Assembly: GCF_030758935.1 (NCBI RefSeq)
Contig: NZ_CP132333.1
Span: forward strand, 3,658,992-3,722,991
DNA: 64,000 bases
Reading direction: 5' to 3'
Source: Geothrix sp. PMB-07
GTDB lineage: Bacteria; Acidobacteriota; Holophagae; Holophagales; Holophagaceae
In this document: one piece after another, positions 37,439 to 46,328 of the stretch
Layout: each line of letters starts with the position of its first letter
How positions within the stretch are numbered: position 1 is the first letter of the stretch
Position numbers and translations under genes: made by a program
Notes under the pieces: generated by a model
Seen by the model: only the letters and a program-made list of their open reading frames with translations
What the model was told of the DNA's origin: nothing
Database searches by the model: none

Positions 37439-38770
37439 ATGGCCATGTTCGGAACCAAAAAAACCAAGTCCTCGGAAGGTTCCGAGCTGGTCTTGGCCTA
37501 CTTTGAAGAGGTCCAGCGCCTGCGGGTCTCCCTGAGCATCGTGGATGGCCGGGGCCGCGCCGTTCCGGCGAGCCTGACCAGCGTGTCTGAGGACCGCCTC
37601 GCCGTCTCGCCCCAGGGGCCCCTCACCGTGGACAAAGGGGCCTCCGTCGATCTGTTCTTCCTGCTGGATGGCCTCCGGTTCAAGGCCTCGACCAAACTGC
37701 TGGAGAACAAGCCAGGCCTGGTGGCCCTGGATCTGCCCTCGGGGATCAGCCTGGCCGAGCGACGAAAGAAGCCCCGCGCCCGCCTGAATGCCCGGGAAGG
37801 GGCCACAGCCATCGCCCTCACGGGGCTCTTTGATGGCGTGGGCCTGAACGGCAGCATCGAGAACATCTCCGAGGGCGGCCTCTGCATCCGGGTTGAGAAG
37901 GTCATGGAGGTCAAGACCCAGCGCAAGATGCACATGGGCGCCAACGTGCTGGCCGTGGGCCAGCCCCTGATGCTCATCAAGCTCAACAAGCTGCCCAAGT
38001 GCGGCCCCATTGAGCTGGCGGGCACCGTGGCCTGGGTGGATGCCAGCCAGGGCCTGCTGGTGGGCATCACCTTCGAGAAAGGCAAGGAATCCCTGCTGGG
38101 GCCTGTCCGCAGTCTGGTGTCCAGCCGCACCACGGCCATTCCCACCTCGGTGCCCATGAAGACCCGCCGATCCCAGGAAGCGCCCCCCGAGCCGGAAGAG
38201 CCTTATCAGCGCCCGGTCGCCAGGAAGGAACCCGAGCCGGTCTCAGAAACGCCTGTGGCCTCGGCCCCCATCCCGGAACCGCCAGCCCCCGAGCCGCCAC
38301 CGGCGCCGAAACCAGAGCCGGAACCGGAAGTGGAGTCAAGCCCGACGCCCCCTCCGGATGAGCGCTCCCTGGCCCTCCTGCGCGTCAAGAAACGCTCCCG
38401 GGGCATCCTCCTGGCCATGCCCGCCGGTCCCGAACGGGATGCCGTGGCCGGCTTCCTCAGCGAAGACGGTTATGGCCGCGTGCTGCTCACCGACACCCTC
38501 ACCAACCTGTTGGAGCAGGTGGAGAAGCCGGGCATCCACCTGATCTTCGTGGATGGCGGTGTGGCCGAGCTGCAGGACCTCGCCCTGGCCTCCCTTCTGC
38601 GGCACAAATTGGCAGACGCCATGCCGCCGGTGGTGCTGGCGGAGGCCTTTGTGGACGCCGAGCTGGTGCTGGGCGCCCAGGAGACAGGTGTGGCCCAGAT
38701 CCTGGTGAAGCCCTACGAACTGGACACCGAATTCCAGCGCATGATCGAGGGGCACCTGGGCCTCGGCTAG
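37439..38770 (+). CDS. PilZ-domain protein with C-terminal receiver-like domain
   Basis: A 443-aa protein. Residues about 20-100 form a YcgR-like N-terminal domain; the PilZ domain begins at RRKKPRARL (about 108-116) with the expected basic RxxxR motif and continues with the (S)EGGLCI segment, so it should bind c-di-GMP. A Pro/Glu-rich linker (about 240-305) leads to a receiver-like fold (about 318-435) with an Asp in FVDGG and a Lys in LVKPYE. Acidic pocket residues are poor, so this may be a pseudo-receiver. No membrane segment. Role: a c-di-GMP effector, target unknown. Confidence 0.85.
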   Translation: MAMFGTKKTKSSEGSELVLAYFEEVQRLRVSLSIVDGRGRAVPASLTSVSEDRLAVSPQGPLTVDKGASVDLFFLLDGLRFKASTKLLENKPGLVALDLPSGISLAERRKKPRARLNAREGATAIALTGLFDGVGLNGSIENISEGGLCIRVEKVMEVKTQRKMHMGANVLAVGQPLMLIKLNKLPKCGPIELAGTVAWVDASQGLLVGITFEKGKESLLGPVRSLVSSRTTAIPTSVPMKTRRSQEAPPEPEEPYQRPVARKEPEPVSETPVASAPIPEPPAPEPPPAPKPEPEPEVESSPTPPPDERSLALLRVKKRSRGILLAMPAGPERDAVAGFLSEDGYGRVLLTDTLTNLLEQVEKPGIHLIFVDGGVAELQDLALASLLRHKLADAMPPVVLAEAFVDAELVLGAQETGVAQILVKPYELDTEFQRMIEGHLGLG

Positions 38771-38793
38771 CCCGCTGCGGCTAACCTGGAGCC

Positions 38794-40020
38794 ATGGCCC
38801 TGTTTGAACGCACCATCGCCGACCGCTACCTGAAGACCCACCACAAGGGGGCCTTCGTGCGCATCATGGTTCGCTTCGCCCGGGGCGGCACGGCCCTGGG
38901 TGTCTTCGCCATGGTGGTGACCCTGGCCGTGATGAACGGCTTTCGCGAGGAGATCCAGGCCACCCTCTTCAGCGGCACCGCCCACTTCACCGTCTTCCAT
39001 CTGGCGGGAGACATCCCCGACACCCAGGGCACCCTCCAGGCCATCCGCGCCGTGCCCGGCGTGAAGGCCGCCTCCCCCATCCGCCTGGAGAAGGGATTGC
39101 TGCGCCGCACGGACAGCGAAATGCCGCCCGAAGCCGTGGTGGTGAAAGCCGTGGATCCCGCCAGCGCCCATGGCACGTCGAGCATTTTCGACACCCAACA
39201 GCCGACTCCCATCGAACAGCTCAAGGAGGGGGAAATCGTGCTGGGCAAGGAACTGGCCCAGCGCCTCGGCCTGCGCATCGGCGATACCGTGGCACTGGTG
39301 TTCTTCCGCATGGAACTGGGTCTGGGCGGCCAGCAGCCCAAGGTCGCAGCGTTCAAAGTCGCTGCCACCTTCCACAGCCACAGCTCGGAGTACGACAAGG
39401 CCTGGGCCATCATCCACCTGGGTGATGCCATGCGGCTGGCCCGCACCGAGGGCCGCGCCGAGATGATCGAGGTGCGGGCCAAGAGCATCGACGCCATCGC
39501 CGAGGTGAAGCCGCGGGTGCTAGAGGCCCTGGGCCCCGCCTACCAGGCCACGGACCTGCGCGATTCCAACAAATCCCTCTTCGCCGCGCTCACGGTGGAA
39601 AAATGGGCCTTCGCGGCCATTCTCAGCCTCATCGTGCTGGTGGCCGCCTTCAACATCGTCGCTTCCCTGGTGCTGCTGGTGACCGAGAAGCGCCGCGACC
39701 TGGGCGTGCTGCTGGCCCTGGGCGCCACGCCGCGACAGATCCAGCGGCTCTTCGAGCTGCAGGGCCTGCGCATCGGCGCCGTGGGCACGGCCTGGGGGCT
39801 GGGTACCAGCGTGCCGCTGTGCCTGATTCTCGATCATTTCAAGCTCCTGAAGCTGCCCGCCGCCGTCTACGACTTCATCACCTACATGCCCTTCCGCCTC
39901 AAGCTGCTGGACATCGTGCTGGTGGGCCTCTTCCCCCTGCTGGTGTCCTGGCTCGCGGCGCGGTACCCCGCCAAGAAGGCCGCCTCCCTGGATCCCGTTG
40001 ACGCGCTGAGGGCGGAATGA
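38794..40020 (+). CDS. ABC transporter permease, LolC/E family
   Basis: A 408-aa protein of the FtsX/MacB-type permease family: one N-terminal TM (about 30-50), a large periplasmic domain, and three C-terminal TMs (about 268-292, 318-342, 370-395), with the typical EKRRDLGVLLALGAT motif. It would extract lipoproteins from the inner membrane for sorting to the outer membrane. ATGA overlap (40017-40020) with its ATPase. There is one permease, so it may work as a homodimer (LolF-like). Confidence 0.9.
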   Translation: MALFERTIADRYLKTHHKGAFVRIMVRFARGGTALGVFAMVVTLAVMNGFREEIQATLFSGTAHFTVFHLAGDIPDTQGTLQAIRAVPGVKAASPIRLEKGLLRRTDSEMPPEAVVVKAVDPASAHGTSSIFDTQQPTPIEQLKEGEIVLGKELAQRLGLRIGDTVALVFFRMELGLGGQQPKVAAFKVAATFHSHSSEYDKAWAIIHLGDAMRLARTEGRAEMIEVRAKSIDAIAEVKPRVLEALGPAYQATDLRDSNKSLFAALTVEKWAFAAILSLIVLVAAFNIVASLVLLVTEKRRDLGVLLALGATPRQIQRLFELQGLRIGAVGTAWGLGTSVPLCLILDHFKLLKLPAAVYDFITYMPFRLKLLDIVLVGLFPLLVSWLAARYPAKKAASLDPVDALRAE

Positions 40021-40667
40021 TCGGACAGCCCCTTTCCATCCAGGACCTGCACAAGACCTATCCCGGCAATGCCCGTCCGGTCTTCGACGGCTTCGCCCTG
40101 GAGGTAGAGGCCGGGAGCCTCTGCGCCCTGGTGGGCGTCTCCGGCGTGGGCAAGACCACCTTGCTGAACTGCGTGGCGGGGCTGGATCACTGGGAGGGCG
40201 GCACCATCCGCGTGGGCGGCGAGCCCGTACCCGAGGGCGCCGAGGCCCGCTCCCTCTACCGCCGCCGCCGGGTGGGCCTGGCCTTTCAGCAGCCCCACCT
40301 GCTGCCCGAGTTCACAGTGCGGGAGAACCTCCGCATGCCTCTGCTCATCGATGGCGATGTTTCAGCGGAAGTCGAGGCCTGGATCGGCCAGCTTCTGGCC
40401 ACCGTAGGCCTGGGCGATCTCGGCGAGCGGCTGCCCAATCAGCTTTCCGGCGGCCAGGCCGCCCGGGCGGGGCTGGCCCGTGCCCTGGTTCGCAAGCCCG
40501 CCCTGTGGCTACTGGATGAACCCACCGGCAACCTCGATCCCGCCACCGCCGAAGAAGTGTTCGGCTTCCTGCTCAGTCTCCACGCCGAGCTGCGCCCCAC
40601 CACCCTGCTGGTGACGCACAACCCGGGGCTGGCAGAGCGGTGCATGCGCACCGTGCGGCTGGGGTAA
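40017..40667 (+). CDS. lolD: ABC transporter ATP-binding protein, LolD-like
   Basis: A 216-aa ATPase with Walker A GVSGVGKTT (about residues 39-47), Q-loop FQQPHLLPEFT, signature LSGGQAARAGLARAL, Walker B LWLLDEPTGNLD, and the switch His in VTHN. It belongs to the LolD/MacB subfamily and is coupled to the permease. A missing R in the usual LSGGQQQRVA (here LSGGQAARAG) is a mild deviation. It drives lipoprotein release. Confidence 0.9.
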   Translation: MIGQPLSIQDLHKTYPGNARPVFDGFALEVEAGSLCALVGVSGVGKTTLLNCVAGLDHWEGGTIRVGGEPVPEGAEARSLYRRRRVGLAFQQPHLLPEFTVRENLRMPLLIDGDVSAEVEAWIGQLLATVGLGDLGERLPNQLSGGQAARAGLARALVRKPALWLLDEPTGNLDPATAEEVFGFLLSLHAELRPTTLLVTHNPGLAERCMRTVRLG

Positions 40668-40685
40668 CCGCGAAAAATCTTTGCT

Positions 40686-40710
40686 AACCCGCCACCCCGG
40701 CCATCGTCTA
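40686..40710 (+). promoter_or_regulatory. candidate ECF-sigma-dependent promoter
   Basis: AACC at 40686-40689 and CGTCTA at 40705-40710 resemble ECF -35 (GGAAC-type) and -10 (CGTC) elements with a 15-base gap between them. The site is 22 bases upstream of the ECF sigma start, the classical position for autoregulation. Based on consensus only. Confidence 0.4.
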
Positions 40711-40731
40711 TATGGATGTGGCGGGGTTCCT

Positions 40732-41283
40732 GTGACATTGCGATCCGACAAGGAGCTGGTGGCGGCTGCCCTGGAGCAGGATCTGGGCGCCTTTGACGAG
40801 CTCATGCAGCGGTACGAGCGGCTGGTCTACAAGGTCGCCTTCAACTTCGTGCATGATTCCGAAACCGCTTTCGATGTGTCCCAGACCGTGTTCCTGAAGG
40901 CCTTTCAGCGCCTCGCCCAGTTCCGGCACGAAGCCCAAGTGAAGACCTGGCTCATGCGGATCACCCACAACGAAAGCATCGACTGCCTCCGCCACCACCG
41001 CGCCCGTGGCGCCGATCTTGACCCTCTGGAGGAGGCCTCCCCCCATCTCGCCATGGAGGCCGCCCAGGAACGGGACCTGCTCCAGCGGGATGACCGGGCC
41101 CAGCTTTCCCGCGCCCTGGCGCGCCTCAACGAGCGTCACCGGCTCGCCGTCATCCTGCGCTATTTCCAGGGACTGGGCATCCAGGAGGTCGCCCTGATCC
41201 TGGGCTGCAGCGAAGGCGTCACCAAGAACATGCTCTTCCGCAGTGTGCGCACCCTGCGGGAAGCCTTGAGCGGAAGTCTGTGA
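40732..41283 (+). CDS. ECF RNA polymerase sigma factor
   Basis: A 183-aa protein. Sigma region 2 (about 18-85, with FDELMQRYERLVYKVAFNF and a CLRHHRARG-like end) and region 4 (about 125-175, ERHRLAVILRYFQGLGIQEVALILGCSEGVTKNMLFRS). GTG 40732 has GGGG five bases upstream; an earlier TTG is less likely. It is followed by a zinc-type anti-sigma gene and a DUF4097 gene. An ECF-like promoter precedes it, suggesting positive autoregulation released by a cell-envelope signal. Confidence 0.9.
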   Translation: MTLRSDKELVAAALEQDLGAFDELMQRYERLVYKVAFNFVHDSETAFDVSQTVFLKAFQRLAQFRHEAQVKTWLMRITHNESIDCLRHHRARGADLDPLEEASPHLAMEAAQERDLLQRDDRAQLSRALARLNERHRLAVILRYFQGLGIQEVALILGCSEGVTKNMLFRSVRTLREALSGSL

Positions 41284-41291
41284 GGCCCACC

Positions 41292-42236
41292 ATGTCGAAC
41301 CGCACCTGCGAAGCCGTCCAGCGTTCCCTGTCCGAACGGGATGGAGACATCCCCCCCGAGCTGCGCGACCACCTGCAGCACTGCCGGGAATGCGCCCAAA
41401 TGCAATCGCTCATGGGACGCCTGCGGAAGACCGACATGCATCCCGAACCCTCCGACGCCGATTTTCTCGCCCTGCGCCGAGGCGTGCTGAGGGACATCCG
41501 GCGCCACCAGGACCGGAAACCGGGCTTGTTCAAACGCCTGGCGGCCTCTTTCCGCCGACCCGCCTTCGCCCTTTCCGGCTCAGGCCTGTTGGCGGTGGCG
41601 GGCTTCCTGGCAGGGCGACACTCTGGACATCCGGCCACCGTCGCGCCCACTTCCTGGTCCAGTTCTGAAGATGCCATGGTGCGCGAGATCCAGCTGGCAG
41701 CTCTCCAGAACCGCGGGCGCCGGGATGTCGACCAGGCCACCTACCGGTACGAGAACGTCTGGATGGAGGATCGCGCCGACGGTCAGGTGGCGCTCCGCTT
41801 CGACGTCACCCGGCAAGTGGCCCTGGCTCTCCCCAGGAACAATGCCCTCGTATCCGATGTCCTGGCCCAAGTGCTGGCGAGCACCTCTCCGGTCGGCGAG
41901 AAGTTGCGGGCCATCGATTGCGCCGGAACCACCCTCGAACCCGCGGTGCGCCGCGGGCTCATCCAGGTGATGCTGACCGACGCCAACCTGGGCGTGCGTC
42001 TCAAGGCCCAGGCAAAACTCATTGAACAGAACGGTGATCCCGAGATCCAGGAGGCCCTGCTCCGCGTGCTGCAGAACGAGGTGTCAGTGCAGATGAGGCT
42101 GGTGGCCATCGACCACCTGACCCGCCACCGCATCAACCCGGATGTCCTGAGGCAGGCCCTCGCCCCTGCTGCAAGGCCGGATGCCGTGCACCTGAAGGCG
42201 ATGACCTACCTGAACGAACAAGGAGGAACCCTATGA
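41292..42236 (+). CDS. zinc-binding anti-sigma factor with extended C-terminal region
   Basis: A 314-aa protein. The N-terminal domain has the anti-sigma zinc motif H-x3-C-x2-C (His27, Cys31, Cys34 in HLQHCREC). A single TM follows (about 95-111). The periplasmic part is longer than usual and contains helical repeats (about 200-314) resembling HEAT-type repeats (LGVRLKAQAKLIEQNGDPEIQEALL). Expected to hold the ECF factor until an envelope signal. The ATGA at 42233-42236 couples it to the DUF4097 gene. Confidence 0.85.
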   Translation: MSNRTCEAVQRSLSERDGDIPPELRDHLQHCRECAQMQSLMGRLRKTDMHPEPSDADFLALRRGVLRDIRRHQDRKPGLFKRLAASFRRPAFALSGSGLLAVAGFLAGRHSGHPATVAPTSWSSSEDAMVREIQLAALQNRGRRDVDQATYRYENVWMEDRADGQVALRFDVTRQVALALPRNNALVSDVLAQVLASTSPVGEKLRAIDCAGTTLEPAVRRGLIQVMLTDANLGVRLKAQAKLIEQNGDPEIQEALLRVLQNEVSVQMRLVAIDHLTRHRINPDVLRQALAPAARPDAVHLKAMTYLNEQGGTL

Positions 42237-43366
42237 ATGCCCTCATCAAACACCTCGGCCTGAGCCTGGGCCTGAGCCTCTGCCTGCTGGCCCAGCCCCA
42301 AGTACCGGACAAGAAGCTGGAAGCCAGCCCTGGCCAAACCCTCGACGTGAAGCTGGAGACGGGCGGGTCGATCCACATCCGGGGCGGCGCTGAGCATGCC
42401 GTCACGGTGAAGACGAAACTCACGGGCCGGGATGCGGATCAGATCCGCGTGAGTGTCGAGCGCAGCAGCGGCGGTGTCAGCATCGTGTCGAAGTACGAAA
42501 CCAACCGGTCGCGCCAGAGCGGCAGCGCCGATTTGGAAATCACCGTTCCCGGCCGCTTCGACCTGGATCTCAAGAGTGCCGGGGGCGATCTCCGCATCGA
42601 GGGCGTCGAAGGCAACCTGCGCGGAAAGACCATGGGTGGTGGCCTGGACCTCAGCCACCTCAAGGGGAAAGTGGCCCTCTCCAGCATGGGCGGCAGCATC
42701 AGCCTCGTGTCCTCCCAGGTGGAGGGCAAGGTGAGCACCATGGGCGGAACCGTGACCATCAAGGATGTCGTCGGCGACATCAAAGGGTCCTCCATGGGCG
42801 GAAATGTCGTCTATGACAACGTGCAGCGCCCCGGAAAAACGGCGGACGAGAAGGAGGTTGTCATTTCCACCATGGGCGGCGAAATCCGCGTGCCCGCTGC
42901 GCCCTCCGGCGCCAACGTGAAGACGATGGGCGGCAGCATCCACATCGGATCGGCCAAGACCTTCGTGAAGGCCACCACCATGGGCGGGAGCATCGACATC
43001 AAGGAGCTGGATGGCGGCGCCATCGCGACCACCATGGGCGGCGACATCTCCGTGACCATGGTGGGCGATCCGGCGGTGGGCAACCGCGACGTGCGGCTGG
43101 AATCCAAGGGCGGCGAGATCCACCTGACCCTGCCGGCGGGCCTGTCCATGACGGTCGACGTGGAGATCGAGCACACCAAGAACAGCACCCGCACGTTCAA
43201 GATCGACAGTGAATTCCCCCTGGCCATCAGTGAAACGCCGGAATGGAGCGAAAGCCGCGGCACCGCCCGCAAGACCCTCAAGGGCACCGCCTCCATCGGC
43301 GGGGGCAAGCACAAGATCGTGATCCGCACCATCAACGGCAACGTGGTCATCAAGAAGGGCCGCTGA
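42233..43366 (+). CDS. DUF4097-family repetitive secreted protein
   Basis: A 377-aa protein with a signal peptide (about 1-20) and a predicted right-handed beta-helix: eight [ST]MGG motifs recur (KTMGG, SSMGG, STMGG, SSMGG, STMGG, KTMGG, TTMGG, TTMGG), with related SAGG and SKGG turns, typical of DUF4097 putative adhesins. Its third place in the ECF/anti-sigma operon suggests an envelope-stress or surface role. No catalytic residue is evident. The gene ends 29 bp before a large hairpin. Confidence 0.85.
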   Translation: MNALIKHLGLSLGLSLCLLAQPQVPDKKLEASPGQTLDVKLETGGSIHIRGGAEHAVTVKTKLTGRDADQIRVSVERSSGGVSIVSKYETNRSRQSGSADLEITVPGRFDLDLKSAGGDLRIEGVEGNLRGKTMGGGLDLSHLKGKVALSSMGGSISLVSSQVEGKVSTMGGTVTIKDVVGDIKGSSMGGNVVYDNVQRPGKTADEKEVVISTMGGEIRVPAAPSGANVKTMGGSIHIGSAKTFVKATTMGGSIDIKELDGGAIATTMGGDISVTMVGDPAVGNRDVRLESKGGEIHLTLPAGLSMTVDVEIEHTKNSTRTFKIDSEFPLAISETPEWSESRGTARKTLKGTASIGGGKHKIVIRTINGNVVIKKGR

Positions 43367-43395
43367 TCCCGTTCCGCCTTCAACCTCGAAGGATC

Positions 43396-43453
43396 CACCA
43401 CGGAGGCACGGAGGCCTCTGCGCCAACGCAGTGGCCTCCGTGCCTCCGTGGTG
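43396..43453. terminator. large REP-like palindrome between convergent genes
   Basis: A 21-bp perfect stem built on CACCACGGAGGCACGGAGGC (43396-43416 with 43433-43453), then a T/T mismatch and an inner CTGCG/CGCAG stem around CCAA. It lies between the convergent DUF4097 gene and the GH9-GH18 gene. CACGGAGG-type motifs recur in intergenic repeats of many bacteria, so this is probably a REP-like element used as a bidirectional terminator. No T-tract. Confidence 0.75.
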
Positions 43454-43480
43454 AATCACTATCGCTAAGACGACTTGGAA

Positions 43481-46315
43481 TCAGTGGCTGGGCGCGGCCT
43501 TGGGCGCGAAGCCCTTGCGGATGACCTCCAGCAGCCTCCCGTCATCGCCGTGGTATTCCCAGAACATCACACCGCCCAGGCCGCGATCCACGATGTAGCG
43601 GCATTTGGCGCCGAGGCTTTCCTCGTCCTCGTAGGTGATCCAGAGGCCCTTGGCAGGGTTGTAGAGGTAGGGCGCCTGGGCCAGATCGTCCCAGAAGCGC
43701 TGGAAGCCGTCCTTGTTCTCCAGCTTGTCCTTGAGGTTGGTGAAGGAGGTGAAGAGGTTCAGCTTCGCGGCGCCGCCAGGCTGGTAGAGGCCGTGGGCCT
43801 TGTTCCGCACGCCGCCCCAGGGCTTGCCGTAGAAGGGAACGCCCAGCACCAGCTTCCGCTCGGGCACGCCCGCAGCCACGAAGTGATCCACGATGGTGCT
43901 CGCCGCATAGCCCTTGGGGTTCGCGGGGTTGGTGAACAAAGGCGCGTGGTGGCCCGTGGTGGCATCGGCCTCGGCCTCGTACTGGTCGTAGGTCATGAGG
44001 TTCACGTAGTCGAGGTGGCGGGACATCTGGTCCATTTCGGTGTTGGCCAGGAAGCTGTCCATGGCGCCCGCCGCGATGGTCAGGAGCAGGCGGCGGCCCT
44101 TGCGCTCGCCCAGGCGATCCAGACCGGCCCGCAGATCCGCCATCAGCAGGGTGGCGTTGTGCTTGTCCTCGGGCCGGTTCACATTGCCGTAGCCCGGCAG
44201 GCCCGGGTATTCCCAGTCCACATCCAGGCCATCGAGGTCGTGCCGGTCCACGTAGGCCATGGCGCTCTCCACGAAGACCTTCCGGGATTCCGCCGTGAGG
44301 GAGGCATCCGAGAAACCTCCGGACCAGGTCCAGCCGCCCACGGAAACCAGCACCTTGAGGGCGGGATTCTTCGCCTTGAGGCCGTTGAGCACCCGGTAAT
44401 TCTCGGTGTCGTGTTTGAAGCCTTCCACCATGCGACCGTTCTTGATGTCGGCGAAGGCGTAGTTGATGTGCGTCAGCCGGGTGGGATCCACCTCCTGGGG
44501 GCCCAGGCGGCGATCCTGCGGGAACACATAGGCGATGACTGTTTTCGGCGCCGGGCTGGGCATGGCATGATCGCCCGCAGCCACGGCCAGCAGGTACCAG
44601 GCGCCGTGGGGCAGCCACTGCTCGCCCCAGCGCCAGTCGTCATCCTTGCCGGTCACGGAATAGGGCACGTTGAAGGAGATGTCGTGCTCATCCGTCAGGC
44701 CCGAGCAGATGCCGTTGACGATGCCGCCCGGAACATTCTGGTACTGCCAGGTGCCCAGCCAGCCGTACTCGGGATTGTTGTGGCCCGTGCCATGCAGCAT
44801 GGACGCGTCGAAGGGATTGAGGCCCAGGATCCAGTTCAACTGGTCGACCGCATAGCTCCTGAGCTTCACCAGGAAGGGGCTTTCCTCCGCAAAGAGGGGC
44901 GCAGCGAGACGCGCCGCCGCCGCCAAGGAGCCCAGGCGCGCGTTCTCGCCCTGCCACCAGGGCGCCGTTTCGGTGTCGTGGGGAAAGAAGAAGGCGGTGC
45001 GCCGCTCTCCGGCTTTGTTCTGCACCTTCTGCCGAGCTAGGCCAAAAGGATTTGCCACCTCACCGGTCACCGTCAATTCGTACTGCAGTGATTTGCGCAC
45101 CACCTCCAGCAGGCGGGGCTGCAGGGCCTTGGGCGCCAGGTCGTGGAAGGCCAGCAGCGCGACGACCGGAAGTCCGGCGTCGGAGGGGTGGAAGAAGGGA
45201 CGGTCTTTGTCGTCCGCCCGCCAGGAGCCATCAGGCAGCAGCCGCGCCATCAGGCGCTCGGCGCGGGCCGCGGCGGCGGCCAGGTGGCGTGGATTTGAGG
45301 TGGTGCGGGCCAGCTCCGTGGCGGCCGTGAGGGCCGTCATGTCGTCCAGGAGGTTTTCTTTGTGATCGTTCAGCAGCTCCGTGTTGTGGGCTTCCAGGTA
45401 GTCGAAGGCCGCTTCGGCGGTCTTACGGTAGGTGGCCGGATCAAAATCGCCGCCCTGGGGCAGTCGTGCCGCCATGGCCAACGCCGCGATGGCCATGCCC
45501 GCACCACCGCGGTAGCCCACCTGGCTGCCCACGGTCTTGTCGTACTGGGCGATCTGGCGATCCTCGGGTTTCTTGCCCGGGCCCGGGGACATCACGGTCT
45601 GGTGGAAGGAGCCCTTGGGATCCCTGATGCGCACTAGGTAGTCGGCTCCGAAGAGGGCCTCGTCCACCAGCCGCCGACGGATCTGCGCATGGTTCACGTC
45701 CTGGCGGGCGGCCAGCAGGTCGTGGCTGCGCAGCAGGCTGTAGACCACCAGGGGAATCTGCTGGGTGTTGAAGTAGGTGGCGGAGCTGAGCTGGGAGAAG
45801 TGCTTGCCGTAGTCGCCGGTGGCGTCGAACCACCCGCCGCGGGCATCCATGCGCTGGCCGGTTTCCTTCACCATCACGTTGCGATCAGCCTTGTCCAGGA
45901 GGCCCGAGCTGCGCTGCCCCTTGAAGTAGGCCAGCACGTTGGAAAGGGTGTGCCGCTCGAGCACCTGGGCCTGCACCTTGAAGGGCAGGGAACGAATCGC
46001 CCGGTCCCCATGGTAGGCCACCAGCACGTAGTCGCCTTCCAGCTGCAGGTCCGTGAAGTCCAGGGGCCAGAAGGTCCAGTCGCGCCAGCGGTCCACCGGC
46101 GTGCCCACGCCGATGTCGCCCTTGAACACCACCCGGTCCGCGGGCCAGGTGCGGATCTCATAGCGGTCGAAAGTTTCGCCTGCCCCGGCCCGGACGACGG
46201 CGTGTTTCGCACCGTAGCGTTCATAGCCCAGGTGGTTGGTGAGCACCAGGGGAACCTCCGCCGCGAGCAGGCTCGCAGCGAACAGACAACAGGCCAGGCG
46301 AAGCAGCAGCTTCAT
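43481..46315 (-). CDS. GH9-GH18 fusion glycoside hydrolase, secreted
   Basis: A 944-aa protein with a signal peptide (about 1-19). Residues 20-110 form a CelD_N-type immunoglobulin-like domain. About 115-585 is a GH9 (alpha/alpha)6-barrel with GGWFDATGDYGKH (Asp164, Asp168) and a C-terminal LNPFDASMLHGTGHNNP block. About 590-940 is a GH18 (beta/alpha)8-barrel with the complete motif DGLDVDWE (acid Glu702, Asp700, Asp698). GH18 cleaves chitin and GH9 cuts beta-1,4 glucans or, in some members, glucosamine units. GGAGG lies 7 bases before the ATG. It follows the acyltransferase gene by 13 bp. Confidence 0.92.
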   Translation of the reverse strand: MKLLLRLACCLFAASLLAAEVPLVLTNHLGYERYGAKHAVVRAGAGETFDRYEIRTWPADRVVFKGDIGVGTPVDRWRDWTFWPLDFTDLQLEGDYVLVAYHGDRAIRSLPFKVQAQVLERHTLSNVLAYFKGQRSSGLLDKADRNVMVKETGQRMDARGGWFDATGDYGKHFSQLSSATYFNTQQIPLVVYSLLRSHDLLAARQDVNHAQIRRRLVDEALFGADYLVRIRDPKGSFHQTVMSPGPGKKPEDRQIAQYDKTVGSQVGYRGGAGMAIAALAMAARLPQGGDFDPATYRKTAEAAFDYLEAHNTELLNDHKENLLDDMTALTAATELARTTSNPRHLAAAAARAERLMARLLPDGSWRADDKDRPFFHPSDAGLPVVALLAFHDLAPKALQPRLLEVVRKSLQYELTVTGEVANPFGLARQKVQNKAGERRTAFFFPHDTETAPWWQGENARLGSLAAAARLAAPLFAEESPFLVKLRSYAVDQLNWILGLNPFDASMLHGTGHNNPEYGWLGTWQYQNVPGGIVNGICSGLTDEHDISFNVPYSVTGKDDDWRWGEQWLPHGAWYLLAVAAGDHAMPSPAPKTVIAYVFPQDRRLGPQEVDPTRLTHINYAFADIKNGRMVEGFKHDTENYRVLNGLKAKNPALKVLVSVGGWTWSGGFSDASLTAESRKVFVESAMAYVDRHDLDGLDVDWEYPGLPGYGNVNRPEDKHNATLLMADLRAGLDRLGERKGRRLLLTIAAGAMDSFLANTEMDQMSRHLDYVNLMTYDQYEAEADATTGHHAPLFTNPANPKGYAASTIVDHFVAAGVPERKLVLGVPFYGKPWGGVRNKAHGLYQPGGAAKLNLFTSFTNLKDKLENKDGFQRFWDDLAQAPYLYNPAKGLWITYEDEESLGAKCRYIVDRGLGGVMFWEYHGDDGRLLEVIRKGFAPKAAPSH

Positions 46316-46328
46316 GAGCCATCCTCCA

